From: Proruminimicrobium sp963666965
GTDB taxonomy: Bacteria > Elusimicrobiota > Endomicrobiia > Endomicrobiales > Endomicrobiaceae
Direction of reading: 5' to 3'
Assembly: GCA_963666965.1 (NCBI GenBank)
Contig: OY762939.1
Span: forward strand, 496,001-560,000
DNA length: 64,000 nt
A program made the translations under genes and the position numbers. Positions within the stretch are counted from its first letter, which is position 1. Each line of letters opens with the position of its first letter. The notes under the pieces are model-generated. The model was not told the DNA's origin. It worked only from the letters and a program-made list of their open reading frames with translations, and ran no database searches. Of this stretch, positions 7,868 through 17,207 are shown piece by piece.

Positions 7868-8116
7868 TTATTTATCCTTCAATAAATCCATCAGAACTTT
7901 ATGTTCTTTCACAAATTTAACAGCCCAGGCTTTTGGTTTAAACCCTGTCTTTTTATCTGTGTTTTCAGCCGTTTTAGTTTCAATTTTAGTTCTTTCTTTA
8001 ATTGCCATTTTATTTTGTATCATATTAAGTATCTTCCATACAAACCTAGTCAGATCATAATTCTTGTAAAACTTATCATACGTTTGGCAAAACTCCATGA
8101 CAAGTGTAGCTCTCAA
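7868..8116 (-). CDS. Small hypothetical protein, possibly the 3' part of a frameshifted gene
   Basis: An 82-residue frame from a TTG at 8116; the first ATG is at 8098 and neither has a good ribosome site. It is basic, with an N-terminal helical segment, a Lys/Thr-rich linker and a C-terminal tail FKPKAWAVKFVKEHKVLMDL that matches the tail of the next gene. A separate frame upstream starts with ATG at 8187 (MDTFRLGVDALILAIVENPG) and stops just after an A6 run. A -1 shift at AAA-AAA there would join both into a coherent ~106-residue protein. It may therefore be a frameshifted gene, a sequencing error in the homopolymer, or a programmed shift. Confidence 0.45.
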   Translation of the reverse strand: MRATLVMEFCQTYDKFYKNYDLTRFVWKILNMIQNKMAIKERTKIETKTAENTDKKTGFKPKAWAVKFVKEHKVLMDLLKDK

Positions 8117-8226
8117 TCTTCTTTTTTGCCTGGATTTTCAACAATTGCCAATATTAAAGCATCTACCCCCAACCTAAAAGTGTCCATCCTAAAAATAAAC
8201 ACAATAAGAAAATAGCAAGAGTATTT

Positions 8227-8550
8227 TTAATTTCCGATTAAAGCTTTTATTATCTGCCACATCTGGGAAAGGGTTACTTCTGTAGGGCCTGTTACAGTAG
8301 CCTTCACCCCAGAAGAGTTTGCTATAATGTGTCCATTTTTTGTAAACCATATAGCCCAATTTTCTAAAAAAAGCGATTCATTGTTCGGATTAATTTGATA
8401 TTTTTTAGGCGTAATTTTTTTTGATACTTTTTCAATTAAATCATCCCAAGTCATATCTTCCGTGCCTAAATCTATTAAAGGACAATTTAAACATATATCA
8501 TCTACATCTGTTTCTATTCCTTCACGAGTTATACAACATATATTAAACAT
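8227..8550 (-). CDS. Hypothetical small protein
   Basis: No family recognised. A 107-residue acidic to neutral protein with several N-terminal cysteines (MFNICCITREG and DICLNCPLIDLG) that could bind a metal, then a mixed region containing FLENWAIWFTKNGHIIANS and a C-terminal helix QMWQIIKALIGN. It is first in the minus-strand run that continues with the small gene pair and the EcsC-family gene, and is divergent from the large alpha-CTD-like gene at 8789; the 238-base space between them probably holds both promoters. Low G+C, like the rest of the island. Confidence 0.55.
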   Translation of the reverse strand: MFNICCITREGIETDVDDICLNCPLIDLGTEDMTWDDLIEKVSKKITPKKYQINPNNESLFLENWAIWFTKNGHIIANSSGVKATVTGPTEVTLSQMWQIIKALIGN

Positions 8551-8788
8551 TTTTTGGCATTTCTATTTTAATTGCTATCATATTCTAAATCTCCTATTTA
8601 ATAGTTTTTATTATCCACATTCGCACTACTATTGCCGATTACTTCATATTCTTTTCTAACACACCTTCAATCTCTTAAAAAAGACATTTGTTTTATTATA
8701 CTAAATGTGAAAAATAAAGACATTTATTAAACACATTTATTTTTGTAGAATAAGTAAAAATATATATATAACGTTTGAGTTATACAAA

Positions 8789-11566
8789 ATGTTAATTAAA
8801 AATTTATCAAAAACAAAAGAAATAAATTCAAATTATTTTGACGCCAATACACTTTCTGATAAATATTTAGCAGAGAATATTATTAAAAATTTAAAAATTT
8901 TTAATAAAAATAATATTACCAATACTAACTCAATTAAAACAAACAATCCAATAGAAGATGATATTGCTAAAAAATGTGTAGATGGACTTAGGGGTACATT
9001 AATATTATATAATACCAAATTTTCTAAACACCGGTTGTCTACCAGACTAATAAATGTATTAACTTTAAACCAAATATATACAGTTGGAGATATATTTAAA
9101 TATTCTAAAGATGATTTAAATGGTTTGCCTTATTTTGGAATTAAATGTTTTAATGAATTAATAAATTTCCTTTCAAAAAATAATATTAAATTATCCTATA
9201 AAGGTAAATTTGTATTGGAAGAGAAATGCCAAACGATACCAAATTACGTACTCAATATCACATTCGCAGAGAGCAACATATCCAATAAATTATTAAATGT
9301 ATTACAAAAATATCATATAGCAAACATACAAGATGTACTTGAATATTCTAAAAAAGAATTAATAAAACTGAAAGGATTTTGTCATAAATATTTTTTTGAA
9401 TTAAATAACTTTATTGAAAAATATAATGTTAAGCTAGATATACCATACACAGTTGTGTATCGTAATATCGCTCTAAATACACAAAATGAAATTTGTCAAC
9501 AAATACCAAGTTCTATACTCAATATTAGCTTTCAGAACACCAATTTATCCAATAGACTTATTAATGTCCTAATAAAACATCATATATTCAAAATAAAAGA
9601 TATAATTAAATATTCAGAACACACATTAATGTCTTTTTCTAGTTTAGGGCAAATATGCATAGATGAATTAAAAAGATTTCTATTAGGATATAATATCACA
9701 TTACCTGTTTTGTATTATACTGCTATAAATGACACTCAAACAAACACTCAAGTAGATTTTGTAAGCTATATACGTTATATATATAACAATAAAATTAGCG
9801 ATATGATAATATCGTATTTTGGTGGTGAAACTCTTGAAAGTATTGGGAAAAGATATAAAGTTACGAGAGAAAGAGTTAGGCAGATTTGCAATAAACTAAA
9901 TATTCATCAAATTGAAAAAGTTTTATATGAAGATAAATATAAAGATATTTTTCACAATTATGAGTGGGATAAAATAACCTTTTGTAAAGTAATGAACGAG
10001 AATACCATAACTTATCAATATCTGCTTAAAAGATATGGTATTGGCAGAAATAAATTAGATAATATACTTCATGATCCTTTTTTTTCTAAAGAACAGCAAA
10101 TGATATATATATCTTTAAAAAAAATGGCTTTTAATACCGAGGGAGAAATTTTATCGAAAGATAATTTTTTCAAAACAGTTGTCGTAAAGTATGCATTAGA
10201 TGAAATTTCAATAAAACATTTAGCTAAAAGATATTCTGAAGAATTACTAAAGTATCCAGAATTAAAATTAAAACCACTTACAGAAAGTTATTTAAAGCTA
10301 CTCCAAAATACTAGTAATTATATTTGTTCTTGTGCTCATAATAGTTTAAGATATTATGAGTTAGAAAGCGTATCTAAAGGGATGTTAAGAAAAATACTAC
10401 CAACAGAATCAGGCTTTTATTCTACAGAATATTTATTCCAAAATAATATAAAGTTAATGAGGGAACTAGATATACGAAACAAATATGAATTACATAGCAT
10501 TTTAAAATTTAAATTTAACAATGATAAAAATGCCAATATAATTTTTTTAAGGATGCCAAATATTTTAATCAAATATAAGAATAAAGAAACATTTATACTA
10601 GATAAAATTAAAGAATATTCACCAATTTCAATAATAAAACTAGCTAATATTTTAAAAACAGATTATGGGCATGATAAACCTACAATTAGTACATATTTAA
10701 GCTATAATTTTTCTAAGTACTTAAGATCAGATGGGAACCTTAATATAGAAATAAAGACTTTAAGTGATAAACAAATTGATTTATTAAAGACATATTTAAC
10801 AAAAGATATTTATTTAATGGATGAATTAAATAAAATAATATCCAATTTAAATTATACGGCATCAGATGTCATAAACAAGCATAATTGTGATAAATTAGGT
10901 TATAGATTAGAAAGTAATTATATAATGTCAAAACGATTTCGCTCTATACCTAGTTATTTAGATTATCTTATTCAAAAAAATGATGTTATTAAAATAGATG
11001 ATGAATATATAAAATTACAAGGATTTTACTTCCAAATAAATAATTATTTGTCAGAATATAAATTATTTAAATTAGATGAAACTAACACATATATTACAAA
11101 GAAGAATCTAGAAGCATTAAATATTAAAAATGTTGATTTGCAAAATTTATTTAGCACAATAAAAAAATCATTTGAAAACAAAAATTTCTTTAGCGTGTAC
11201 AATTTATTAGATGAGTTTGATTATTCTAAATTTGAAAATGTTGGTTTGTCTGAAACCTTTTTGGAAAATATTTTAAATAGCATGCCTAACCTAAGTTCAA
11301 TGAGAATATGCAATAACAAATTATTTAGTTTAAAATTACAAAAAATAACGATAGATAATTTTGTTGATTACCTCATAAACAAGTATTCTGCAATTACATT
11401 AACCGATTTAAAAAATGAAATTACTAAATTATATAAAATTCAAATACCAATAGAAGAACTACATGCATTTGTTTACAGGATAAATAATATATTTTACAGC
11501 AATATACTAGATAAAATATACACAAATAAAAAAGATTATTATACGGAGGTATTTGATGAACAATAA
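8789..11566 (+). CDS. Three alpha-CTD-like repeats plus sigma-region-4-like HTH, long helical C-terminus
   Basis: First gene of a three-gene operon, 925 residues. It carries three repeats that look like the RNA polymerase alpha C-terminal domain (helix-hairpin-helix type) at about 83-135, 163-215 and 253-305. Each has the pattern LS-x-R/K-L-x-NVL, a short strand, D-I/V, Y-S, then a second hairpin. Then comes a helix-turn-helix very close to sigma-70 region 4, GETLESIGKRYKVTRERVRQ at 346-365. Residues 390-925 are Asn/Lys/Ile-rich and mainly helical, with no recognised domain. The polymerase-like parts suggest DNA or RNA polymerase binding, for example as a sensor or promoter-directed regulator; there is no region 2, so it is not a sigma factor. 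No clear Shine-Dalgarno precedes the ATG. Confidence 0.72.
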   Translation: MLIKNLSKTKEINSNYFDANTLSDKYLAENIIKNLKIFNKNNITNTNSIKTNNPIEDDIAKKCVDGLRGTLILYNTKFSKHRLSTRLINVLTLNQIYTVGDIFKYSKDDLNGLPYFGIKCFNELINFLSKNNIKLSYKGKFVLEEKCQTIPNYVLNITFAESNISNKLLNVLQKYHIANIQDVLEYSKKELIKLKGFCHKYFFELNNFIEKYNVKLDIPYTVVYRNIALNTQNEICQQIPSSILNISFQNTNLSNRLINVLIKHHIFKIKDIIKYSEHTLMSFSSLGQICIDELKRFLLGYNITLPVLYYTAINDTQTNTQVDFVSYIRYIYNNKISDMIISYFGGETLESIGKRYKVTRERVRQICNKLNIHQIEKVLYEDKYKDIFHNYEWDKITFCKVMNENTITYQYLLKRYGIGRNKLDNILHDPFFSKEQQMIYISLKKMAFNTEGEILSKDNFFKTVVVKYALDEISIKHLAKRYSEELLKYPELKLKPLTESYLKLLQNTSNYICSCAHNSLRYYELESVSKGMLRKILPTESGFYSTEYLFQNNIKLMRELDIRNKYELHSILKFKFNNDKNANIIFLRMPNILIKYKNKETFILDKIKEYSPISIIKLANILKTDYGHDKPTISTYLSYNFSKYLRSDGNLNIEIKTLSDKQIDLLKTYLTKDIYLMDELNKIISNLNYTASDVINKHNCDKLGYRLESNYIMSKRFRSIPSYLDYLIQKNDVIKIDDEYIKLQGFYFQINNYLSEYKLFKLDETNTYITKKNLEALNIKNVDLQNLFSTIKKSFENKNFFSVYNLLDEFDYSKFENVGLSETFLENILNSMPNLSSMRICNNKLFSLKLQKITIDNFVDYLINKYSAITLTDLKNEITKLYKIQIPIEELHAFVYRINNIFYSNILDKIYTNKKDYYTEVFDEQ

Positions 11567-12791
11567 TTTAGATTTAACAAAACTTATAGGGAGTTTAGAA
11601 AAAGATGGAACTAAAACTATGCATTTAAAAGGCACAAAAAAGAACATGGATGTGTATAAAATACCATTGAATTATTTATACTACAATGACCAAAATGACA
11701 GAATCGCTACATGGGTCAATAAATTTGAAAGTGAACACTCTAGCATTACTAATCTAGAAAAGGAAGCTTATAACGATGAAATTCAAAACTACATAAAAAA
11801 AGCCGACAAACATAGATTTGAAAAAACAAAAAAAAATATCCAAAATTTTTCTCAAATAGAACCTGGAGTTGTTTTCTCAGATGGAAGAATTATAGATGGT
11901 AACAGAAGATTCTGTTGTCTTAGAACATTGTTAAAGGAAACTGGTGGCCAATCTTTTGGCTACTTTAAAGCAGTTATACTATCAAAAGAAATTAGCGAAA
12001 AAGAAATAAAACTCATGGAACTTATACTACAACAAGGACAAGAAGGAAAAGTAGATTACAACCCTATAGAAAAATTAGTTGGAATTTATAGAGATATTAT
12101 TAAGAAAAAACTTTTTACTTTACAAGAATATGCCACAAGTATTGATTCATCAATAAAAGATGTTGAAAAATCACAAGAAGTTGCAAATTTAATGGTAGAT
12201 TTTTTAGATTATATTCATGCTCCGGAACAGTTTTATATAGCTAAAGAATTGGAAATAGATGGACCATTGTTAGAAATATATAATATTAAAAAACGTATAG
12301 GCCCTGATGAAAACAAATGGGAAAAGGCAAGAATTTCCTTATATGATAATATGTTGATGAAAACAAATAGTGAAGATAGTGGTGATATTACAAGAATTAT
12401 TCGTGAATTTGGCAAAAAAATAGTAGGTAATGATGATTTATTTAACGAATACTCTTCATATCATGACGAACATTCAAGAGAATTGCATAATAAATTACAA
12501 GATGCAGATGTTATTAATACAGAATATATTAGAAAAGAAATTAGGGAAAATGATACATTAAGAAAAAAAATGAATGATAATTTGGAAAATGTTTTATATA
12601 AGGCAAAAAGAGATTTGGTTAGGAAGCAGCCTATAGAAGCATTGAATATGGCAATAGACAGTATAGAGAAAATTGATTTAACAGCTGTATCACGCCTAAA
12701 AAATAATGATAGAGAAGACTTTGAAAGGGATTTAAAACTAATTCTTGAAAAAATTAATATAATAGAAAGTAAATTTCATGAAATTATCTAA
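11556..12791 (+). CDS. ParB-like (ParB/Srx fold) protein
   Basis: Second gene of the operon, 411 residues. SDGRIIDGNRRFCCLRTLL (about residues 109-127) is the box II-like signature of the ParB/sulfiredoxin fold (DGNRR), preceded by a segment RFEKTKKNIQNFSQIEPG that fits the earlier helix and strand. The rest is helical and charged, with coiled-coil-like stretches toward the C-terminus (about 310-411). ParB-fold domains act as CTP-binding clamps or as nucleases, and similar folds occur in DndB-like defence proteins; which applies is not visible. The start at 11556 is chosen because GGAGG lies 6 bases upstream. It overlaps the previous gene by 11 bases and the next by 14, so all three are translationally coupled. 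Confidence 0.68.
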   Translation: MNNNLDLTKLIGSLEKDGTKTMHLKGTKKNMDVYKIPLNYLYYNDQNDRIATWVNKFESEHSSITNLEKEAYNDEIQNYIKKADKHRFEKTKKNIQNFSQIEPGVVFSDGRIIDGNRRFCCLRTLLKETGGQSFGYFKAVILSKEISEKEIKLMELILQQGQEGKVDYNPIEKLVGIYRDIIKKKLFTLQEYATSIDSSIKDVEKSQEVANLMVDFLDYIHAPEQFYIAKELEIDGPLLEIYNIKKRIGPDENKWEKARISLYDNMLMKTNSEDSGDITRIIREFGKKIVGNDDLFNEYSSYHDEHSRELHNKLQDADVINTEYIRKEIRENDTLRKKMNDNLENVLYKAKRDLVRKQPIEALNMAIDSIEKIDLTAVSRLKNNDREDFERDLKLILEKINIIESKFHEII

Positions 12792-15402
12792 ACTTAATTT
12801 TGAATTAGATTATAATTCATACAAACAAGATTTAATTAAAGATTTTTACATAAAATCTTTATCTGCTGCAAAATATTATGATAGAGTTTCTGCTTATTTT
12901 GACTCGAGAATTCTTGCACTATATTCAACAGGAATAGAAAATATATACAATAATGGTGGACAAATACGTTTTATCTTTTCGCAACAAATTTCTGAACATG
13001 ATTATAAATTAATGATGGAAGGATATATAAAACGTTCTAATGAAATTTTATATGATAATTTTAAAAGAATTAAATTAACAAACGTGGAGAAAAACAGAAT
13101 ATCCAACTTATCATTTTTGATACAAAAAGGAATAGTAGATATAAAAATTGCCTTTACAAAAGCTGGAATTTTACACGATAAATTTGGGTTGATATATGAT
13201 GACAAAGATTCTTTGTATTTTCGTGGTTCTAATAATGAAACTATTGCTGCTATAGAGCAAAATCATGAAAGTTTTGAAGTTTCTTGCAGTTGGTATAAAG
13301 AAAGGCTAGAAAACGAAAAAATAAATAACGCACATCAAAATTTTGAAAAGATATGGTTTAACCAAATGGATGGAATTACTGTAGTAGATATACCCAACAT
13401 TATAAAAGATGAAATAGCTATATATTCAAATGGCAAGCTGATACCTGAAGCAGATATATTTTTTTATAATTCTATTATTGCTGATATCAATTCATCTAAC
13501 CAATTAATTGTACGAAATAGATTAAATGATTTTTATGATTTTAATAAGGACTATGACTATGATAGACATATAAAAAGGTATGTTGTTGAATATTCTTCTG
13601 ACAAAGTTTTTTATTTTAGAGAAAATACAAATTATATAACTATAAAACACATAATAGAACATTGGCTGGAAAGCTCAATACGAAATAAATATAATTTTAT
13701 AGTTTCGGAAAAACTTCGAGATTATCTTAAATTTAAAGATATAGAAATTGAAAAGTTAAAAGAACTCGGTAAAGCCATAAAGCAGAGAAAATCTCAACAA
13801 CTATCATCAAATTTAAAAATTAATATTTTAAATGAATTTAATAAATTTTCTAATATAGTAAATAATGAGATGAGCAGAAACTTATATGAAAGTCAAATGT
13901 GGGAAGCATTTTTTATTACGAAAATGAAAAAATCTGCTAATTTTTCAGTTCCTGGAGCAGGAAAAACTTCAATTGTTTATGGCTCATTTGCATATTTAAA
14001 TTCTAATACAATTAAGCAAATCAACAAACTTATTGTAATTGGGCCAAAAAATTCTTTTAAAGCATGGAAAGATGAATTTAAAAAATGTTTCGGTATTAAA
14101 AAAACTTGTAGAATATTTAATATACAAGATTCAAAATTTCATGTAAATAAAAGACAAGCATTTTTACATCTTAGATTTGATAGTGAAAATGATAATTTAA
14201 TCCTAATTAATTATGAACAATTACCATCTCTTGTAGATGTATTAAAAGAAATAATTGACACAAATACTATGTTAGTTTTTGATGAAGTTCATAAAATTAA
14301 AGCAATCAATGGAAAAAGAGCTCAAGCTGCATTGGGAATATGTAAAAACAGTAAATACACTACTGTGCTTACAGGAACTCCAATACCTAATTCTTATTTA
14401 GATTTATTTAATCAATTAAATATTTTATTTTCAGAAGAATATTCGACTTTTTTCAGATTTTCCACAAATTCTTTAAAAGAACCAAATTCTGTAATGACAG
14501 AACAAATAAATCAGGCAATATATCCATTTTTTGTTAGGACTACAAAAGCTCAATTAGATATTCCTATGCCTAATGAAGATGAAAAAATTATTACTTATGC
14601 AACTTCTAAAGAAGAACAATTACTTTCCCTTATCAGGAGAAAATTTTCTTATAATGCACTCATTTTATATATTAGATTACTTCAAGCTGCCACAAACCCA
14701 AAACTTATATTAAATGAATTAACTGATGATGATTTATCGAGTATATTATATTCAGAAGAAGATGATAATGATGAAGAAGATAAAACGATAAAAATAAAAA
14801 ATATTTTTCAAAAATACTCAAAAGAAGATATTTCTCTAATTAACAATTTTGATATGACAACAAAATTTTGGAACGGCATAAATTTAATAAAAAAGCTAGT
14901 TTTAGAAGGCAAGCAAGTTTTAGTATGGGCAATATTTGTTAATACAATAGACAGAATAAAGCAAGAATTAAAAAAAATAGGAATTATATCTGAAGTAGTT
15001 TACGGGCAAACTCCATTAGAAACTAGAGAACAGTTTATAGAAAATTTTAAAGATAGAAAAATAAATGTATTAGTAACAAATCCACATACACTTGGAGAAT
15101 CAGTTTCTTTACATGAAACTTGCCACGATGCTGTCTACTTTGAATATAGCTTTAATTTAACTCATATGTTGCAATCAAGAGATAGAATTAACAGATTAGG
15201 ATTGTCTGCAAATCAATATACGCAATATTACTATTTGTTTTTATGTAGTAGCATCCCAGAAGAAGATTCAATAGATTTAAAAACTTATGCCCGTCTAAAA
15301 GAAAAAGAAATCATTATGTTAAAATCTATAGAACAAGAGAGATTAGAGTCTATCAATTTTTATGTTATAGATGATCTTATTAAAATTCTTTCAATGAATT
15401 AG
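12778..15402 (+). CDS. PLD-family nuclease fused to SNF2-type helicase
   Basis: Third gene of the operon, 874 residues, the likely effector. The N-terminal ~200 residues are a phospholipase-D-like nuclease domain: H133-x-K135 in GILHDKFGLIYD and GSNNET at 150-155, with NHESFEV following, in the arrangement typical of PLD domains attached to helicases. Residues ~370-874 are a superfamily 2 SNF2-like motor: Walker A PGAGKTS at 392-398, DEVH at 502-505, LTGTPIPNS near 531-539, and motif VI QSRDRINRLG at 799-808. An acidic insert (EEDDNDEEDKT) lies between the two motor lobes. PLD-helicase pairings are common in anti-phage systems such as DISARM-type loci; only one PLD motif is seen, so the nuclease probably works as a dimer. 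Confidence 0.85.
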   Translation: MKLSKLNFELDYNSYKQDLIKDFYIKSLSAAKYYDRVSAYFDSRILALYSTGIENIYNNGGQIRFIFSQQISEHDYKLMMEGYIKRSNEILYDNFKRIKLTNVEKNRISNLSFLIQKGIVDIKIAFTKAGILHDKFGLIYDDKDSLYFRGSNNETIAAIEQNHESFEVSCSWYKERLENEKINNAHQNFEKIWFNQMDGITVVDIPNIIKDEIAIYSNGKLIPEADIFFYNSIIADINSSNQLIVRNRLNDFYDFNKDYDYDRHIKRYVVEYSSDKVFYFRENTNYITIKHIIEHWLESSIRNKYNFIVSEKLRDYLKFKDIEIEKLKELGKAIKQRKSQQLSSNLKINILNEFNKFSNIVNNEMSRNLYESQMWEAFFITKMKKSANFSVPGAGKTSIVYGSFAYLNSNTIKQINKLIVIGPKNSFKAWKDEFKKCFGIKKTCRIFNIQDSKFHVNKRQAFLHLRFDSENDNLILINYEQLPSLVDVLKEIIDTNTMLVFDEVHKIKAINGKRAQAALGICKNSKYTTVLTGTPIPNSYLDLFNQLNILFSEEYSTFFRFSTNSLKEPNSVMTEQINQAIYPFFVRTTKAQLDIPMPNEDEKIITYATSKEEQLLSLIRRKFSYNALILYIRLLQAATNPKLILNELTDDDLSSILYSEEDDNDEEDKTIKIKNIFQKYSKEDISLINNFDMTTKFWNGINLIKKLVLEGKQVLVWAIFVNTIDRIKQELKKIGIISEVVYGQTPLETREQFIENFKDRKINVLVTNPHTLGESVSLHETCHDAVYFEYSFNLTHMLQSRDRINRLGLSANQYTQYYYLFLCSSIPEEDSIDLKTYARLKEKEIIMLKSIEQERLESINFYVIDDLIKILSMN

Positions 15403-15454
15403 TTAATAAAAATATTCTATTTTATTGTTTAAAATCAATAATTAAATTCTAAAG

Positions 15455-15488
15455 AATACCTATAAATGAAAATTTATGGGTATTTTTT
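15455..15488 (+). terminator. Rho-independent terminator of the alpha-CTD/ParB/PLD-SNF2 operon
   Basis: A 13-base-pair stem (AATACCTATAAAT against ATTTATGGGTATT, one G-T pair) closes a GAAA tetraloop and is followed by a run of T. It sits 53 bases after the stop of the helicase gene and so ends the three-gene operon as a self-contained unit. Confidence 0.85.
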
Positions 15489-15540
15489 ATTTATGCATAC
15501 AACAGCATACCTAATCATTTTTCAATTGTATAAATTATAA

Positions 15541-15707
15541 GTTTTCAGAAGATTTCTTGAAATATATACAAAAGAAGTTTTTGAAACATTGCTAACAGAG
15601 AATTAGCCTCTGAAGATTGTCGTGAAATTGCACATAACTTAATAAACTTGGAACTCTGCCTGAGAGAATTGTGGAAGAAATATGAAAAAACGAAATTACC
15701 GGACTAG
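15541..15707 (+). pseudogene. Frameshifted small-gene remnant in the 430-base gap 15403-15832
   Basis: Apart from the terminator at 15455, the gap 15403-15832 holds no intact gene. One frame reads FRRFLEIYTKEVFETLLTEN and stops at about 15601-15606. Shifting frame there, the sequence continues ELASEDCREIAHNLINLELC and then LRELWKKYEKTKLPD to a TAG at 15705-15707. Together they make a coherent ~55-residue helical tail of an unrecognised protein, so this is probably decayed coding DNA. The last part of the gap carries a TATAAT box near 15804-15809 and an AAGGAGA ribosome site for the next gene. Confidence 0.4.
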
Positions 15708-15832
15708 TCATGAGTAAGTAGGTTCAAAATGGTTTTTAACATAAAGTCTCCTTTTGAACATAACAATTTTATCAAAAAAAAGGAAAAATAATCTCTATAT
15801 TGTGATATAATAAGCAATGTAAGGAGAAAATT

Positions 15833-17032
15833 ATGTCTCGCAAAAGTCTTTCAAAAAAAGCATTCTCTAAAACATCTAAGAAAGAACCTGGTTATAAATA
15901 TAAAGTTACCCCAAATCAGTTAAATATAGGTTTTATATCCTATAAAAAAGAATTATTATACAGAGATAGAACAACTGCTAAATATCTACCAAAACCTACA
16001 CCGAATACTATAACAGAAGAAAGATATAAATATATCTATTGTAATAACGAAAAAGATGTAGAAAAACACCAAAAAAAAGGCTTTATCGGTCTTTCAAGTT
16101 ATTATAAAGCCATACAGCGAGCTATTAATTTAAATGAAATTTTAAAAGATTTTATAAAAAAATATAGAATGCCAACTTTCTATCTTATTGATAATAATAT
16201 AACAATAACAGAACGTAGAAAATCTCTGTTAAAATATAAATGTGATACGATTGATTTTATTAGTACAAATGTCAATGAATTTAATTTAACAAGGATTCAA
16301 AGTGTGGATTTGCCATTAAATGATTATGTAATACATAGTGAGATTTTAAAACAACTTCCTTTTATTTTTGAATATGGTGCTATTTTGTTGTTTAGACCAG
16401 AATGTGAATTAGTTTTCAGAGAAGAAAAAGAAGAAGATATTAAACAGGCAAATGATAATAAAAGAGATAGTATAGATTTATTAAAAAAAATTGATAGTTG
16501 TCAATCAATTAAAGAATTAAACAATATAAAACAAAGTTTATTGTTTTTAAGAACAAGAGATAATTTAGAAGAAATGATTAAAAATATATCAACTAGATGG
16601 AATGACATTGAAATGTTTATTCATGATCAGAATAGTGTTTTGCCAAAATTTAGATATTTTCTGCAACACAAAAGTTTAAATTTACAAATAAACTTTAACA
16701 TTGCTCCTGAGAATATTAAAGAATTTATAGATGATAATTATGAAATTGTCAAAAAACAGATGGAACAATTAGATGAAGAAAGCAAAATTACAATAGAAGA
16801 AAGAGATTTGGATATTATGAGAAAAAAGATAAAAACAATTAAGACTTTTGAGCAGATAGGACAAGAATATAATATAAGCGCTGATACCACTCGCATTGCT
16901 TTTAACCGTGCCAAGGATAAAGTATATGAATTGTTCCGTTTTAAAGATAGTAAAACAAATAAAGAATTTTTTAAAAAATTATATCCATATGGCAAACCTA
17001 AAGAATATAACCTTCCGTTGTCTGATTATTAA
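15833..17032 (+). CDS. Orphan protein with C-terminal sigma-4-like helix-turn-helix
   Basis: No family recognised for the body of this 399-residue protein. It begins with a Lys/Ser-rich basic tail (residues 1-22), has a mixed alpha/beta middle, a coiled-coil-like stretch near 205-260, and a C-terminal helix-turn-helix TFEQIGQEYNISADTTRIAF at about 341-360, similar in layout to sigma region 4. An AAGGAGA site 5-6 bases before the ATG supports the start. It sits between the putative defence operon and the replication/recombination genes of the element, so a regulator or replication accessory role is possible but unproven. Low G+C and Asn/Lys-rich like the rest of the island. Confidence 0.6.
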   Translation: MSRKSLSKKAFSKTSKKEPGYKYKVTPNQLNIGFISYKKELLYRDRTTAKYLPKPTPNTITEERYKYIYCNNEKDVEKHQKKGFIGLSSYYKAIQRAINLNEILKDFIKKYRMPTFYLIDNNITITERRKSLLKYKCDTIDFISTNVNEFNLTRIQSVDLPLNDYVIHSEILKQLPFIFEYGAILLFRPECELVFREEKEEDIKQANDNKRDSIDLLKKIDSCQSIKELNNIKQSLLFLRTRDNLEEMIKNISTRWNDIEMFIHDQNSVLPKFRYFLQHKSLNLQINFNIAPENIKEFIDDNYEIVKKQMEQLDEESKITIEERDLDIMRKKIKTIKTFEQIGQEYNISADTTRIAFNRAKDKVYELFRFKDSKTNKEFFKKLYPYGKPKEYNLPLSDY

Positions 17033-17207
17033 TGCGTGGTATAATCTGTAAGCTTTAAAAAATATTATGGATTTTGAACAATCTTATTCCTTTTAATTTT
17101 AATTATTTATAGGAAATATTCTCTTAAACACAGAATATTAATGTAACAGAAAAAAACCTTTTTTTTGTTACAGAGATTATAGTCATTATTTTGTTTTAAT
17201 TGGTTGC

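Noticed and set aside
8789..11566. Calling the 925-residue protein a sigma factor
   Set aside because: Only a region-4-like helix is present; regions 1-3 are missing and three alpha-CTD-like repeats precede it.
15541..15707. Calling this stretch a functional small gene
   Set aside because: The plausible protein needs a frameshift near 15600 and has no start codon with a ribosome site.
17142..17172. Inverted repeat with A and T runs read as a terminator
   Set aside because: A stem forms (TGTAACA/TGTTACA plus A/T pairs), but no T run follows it; kept only as a possible regulatory structure.
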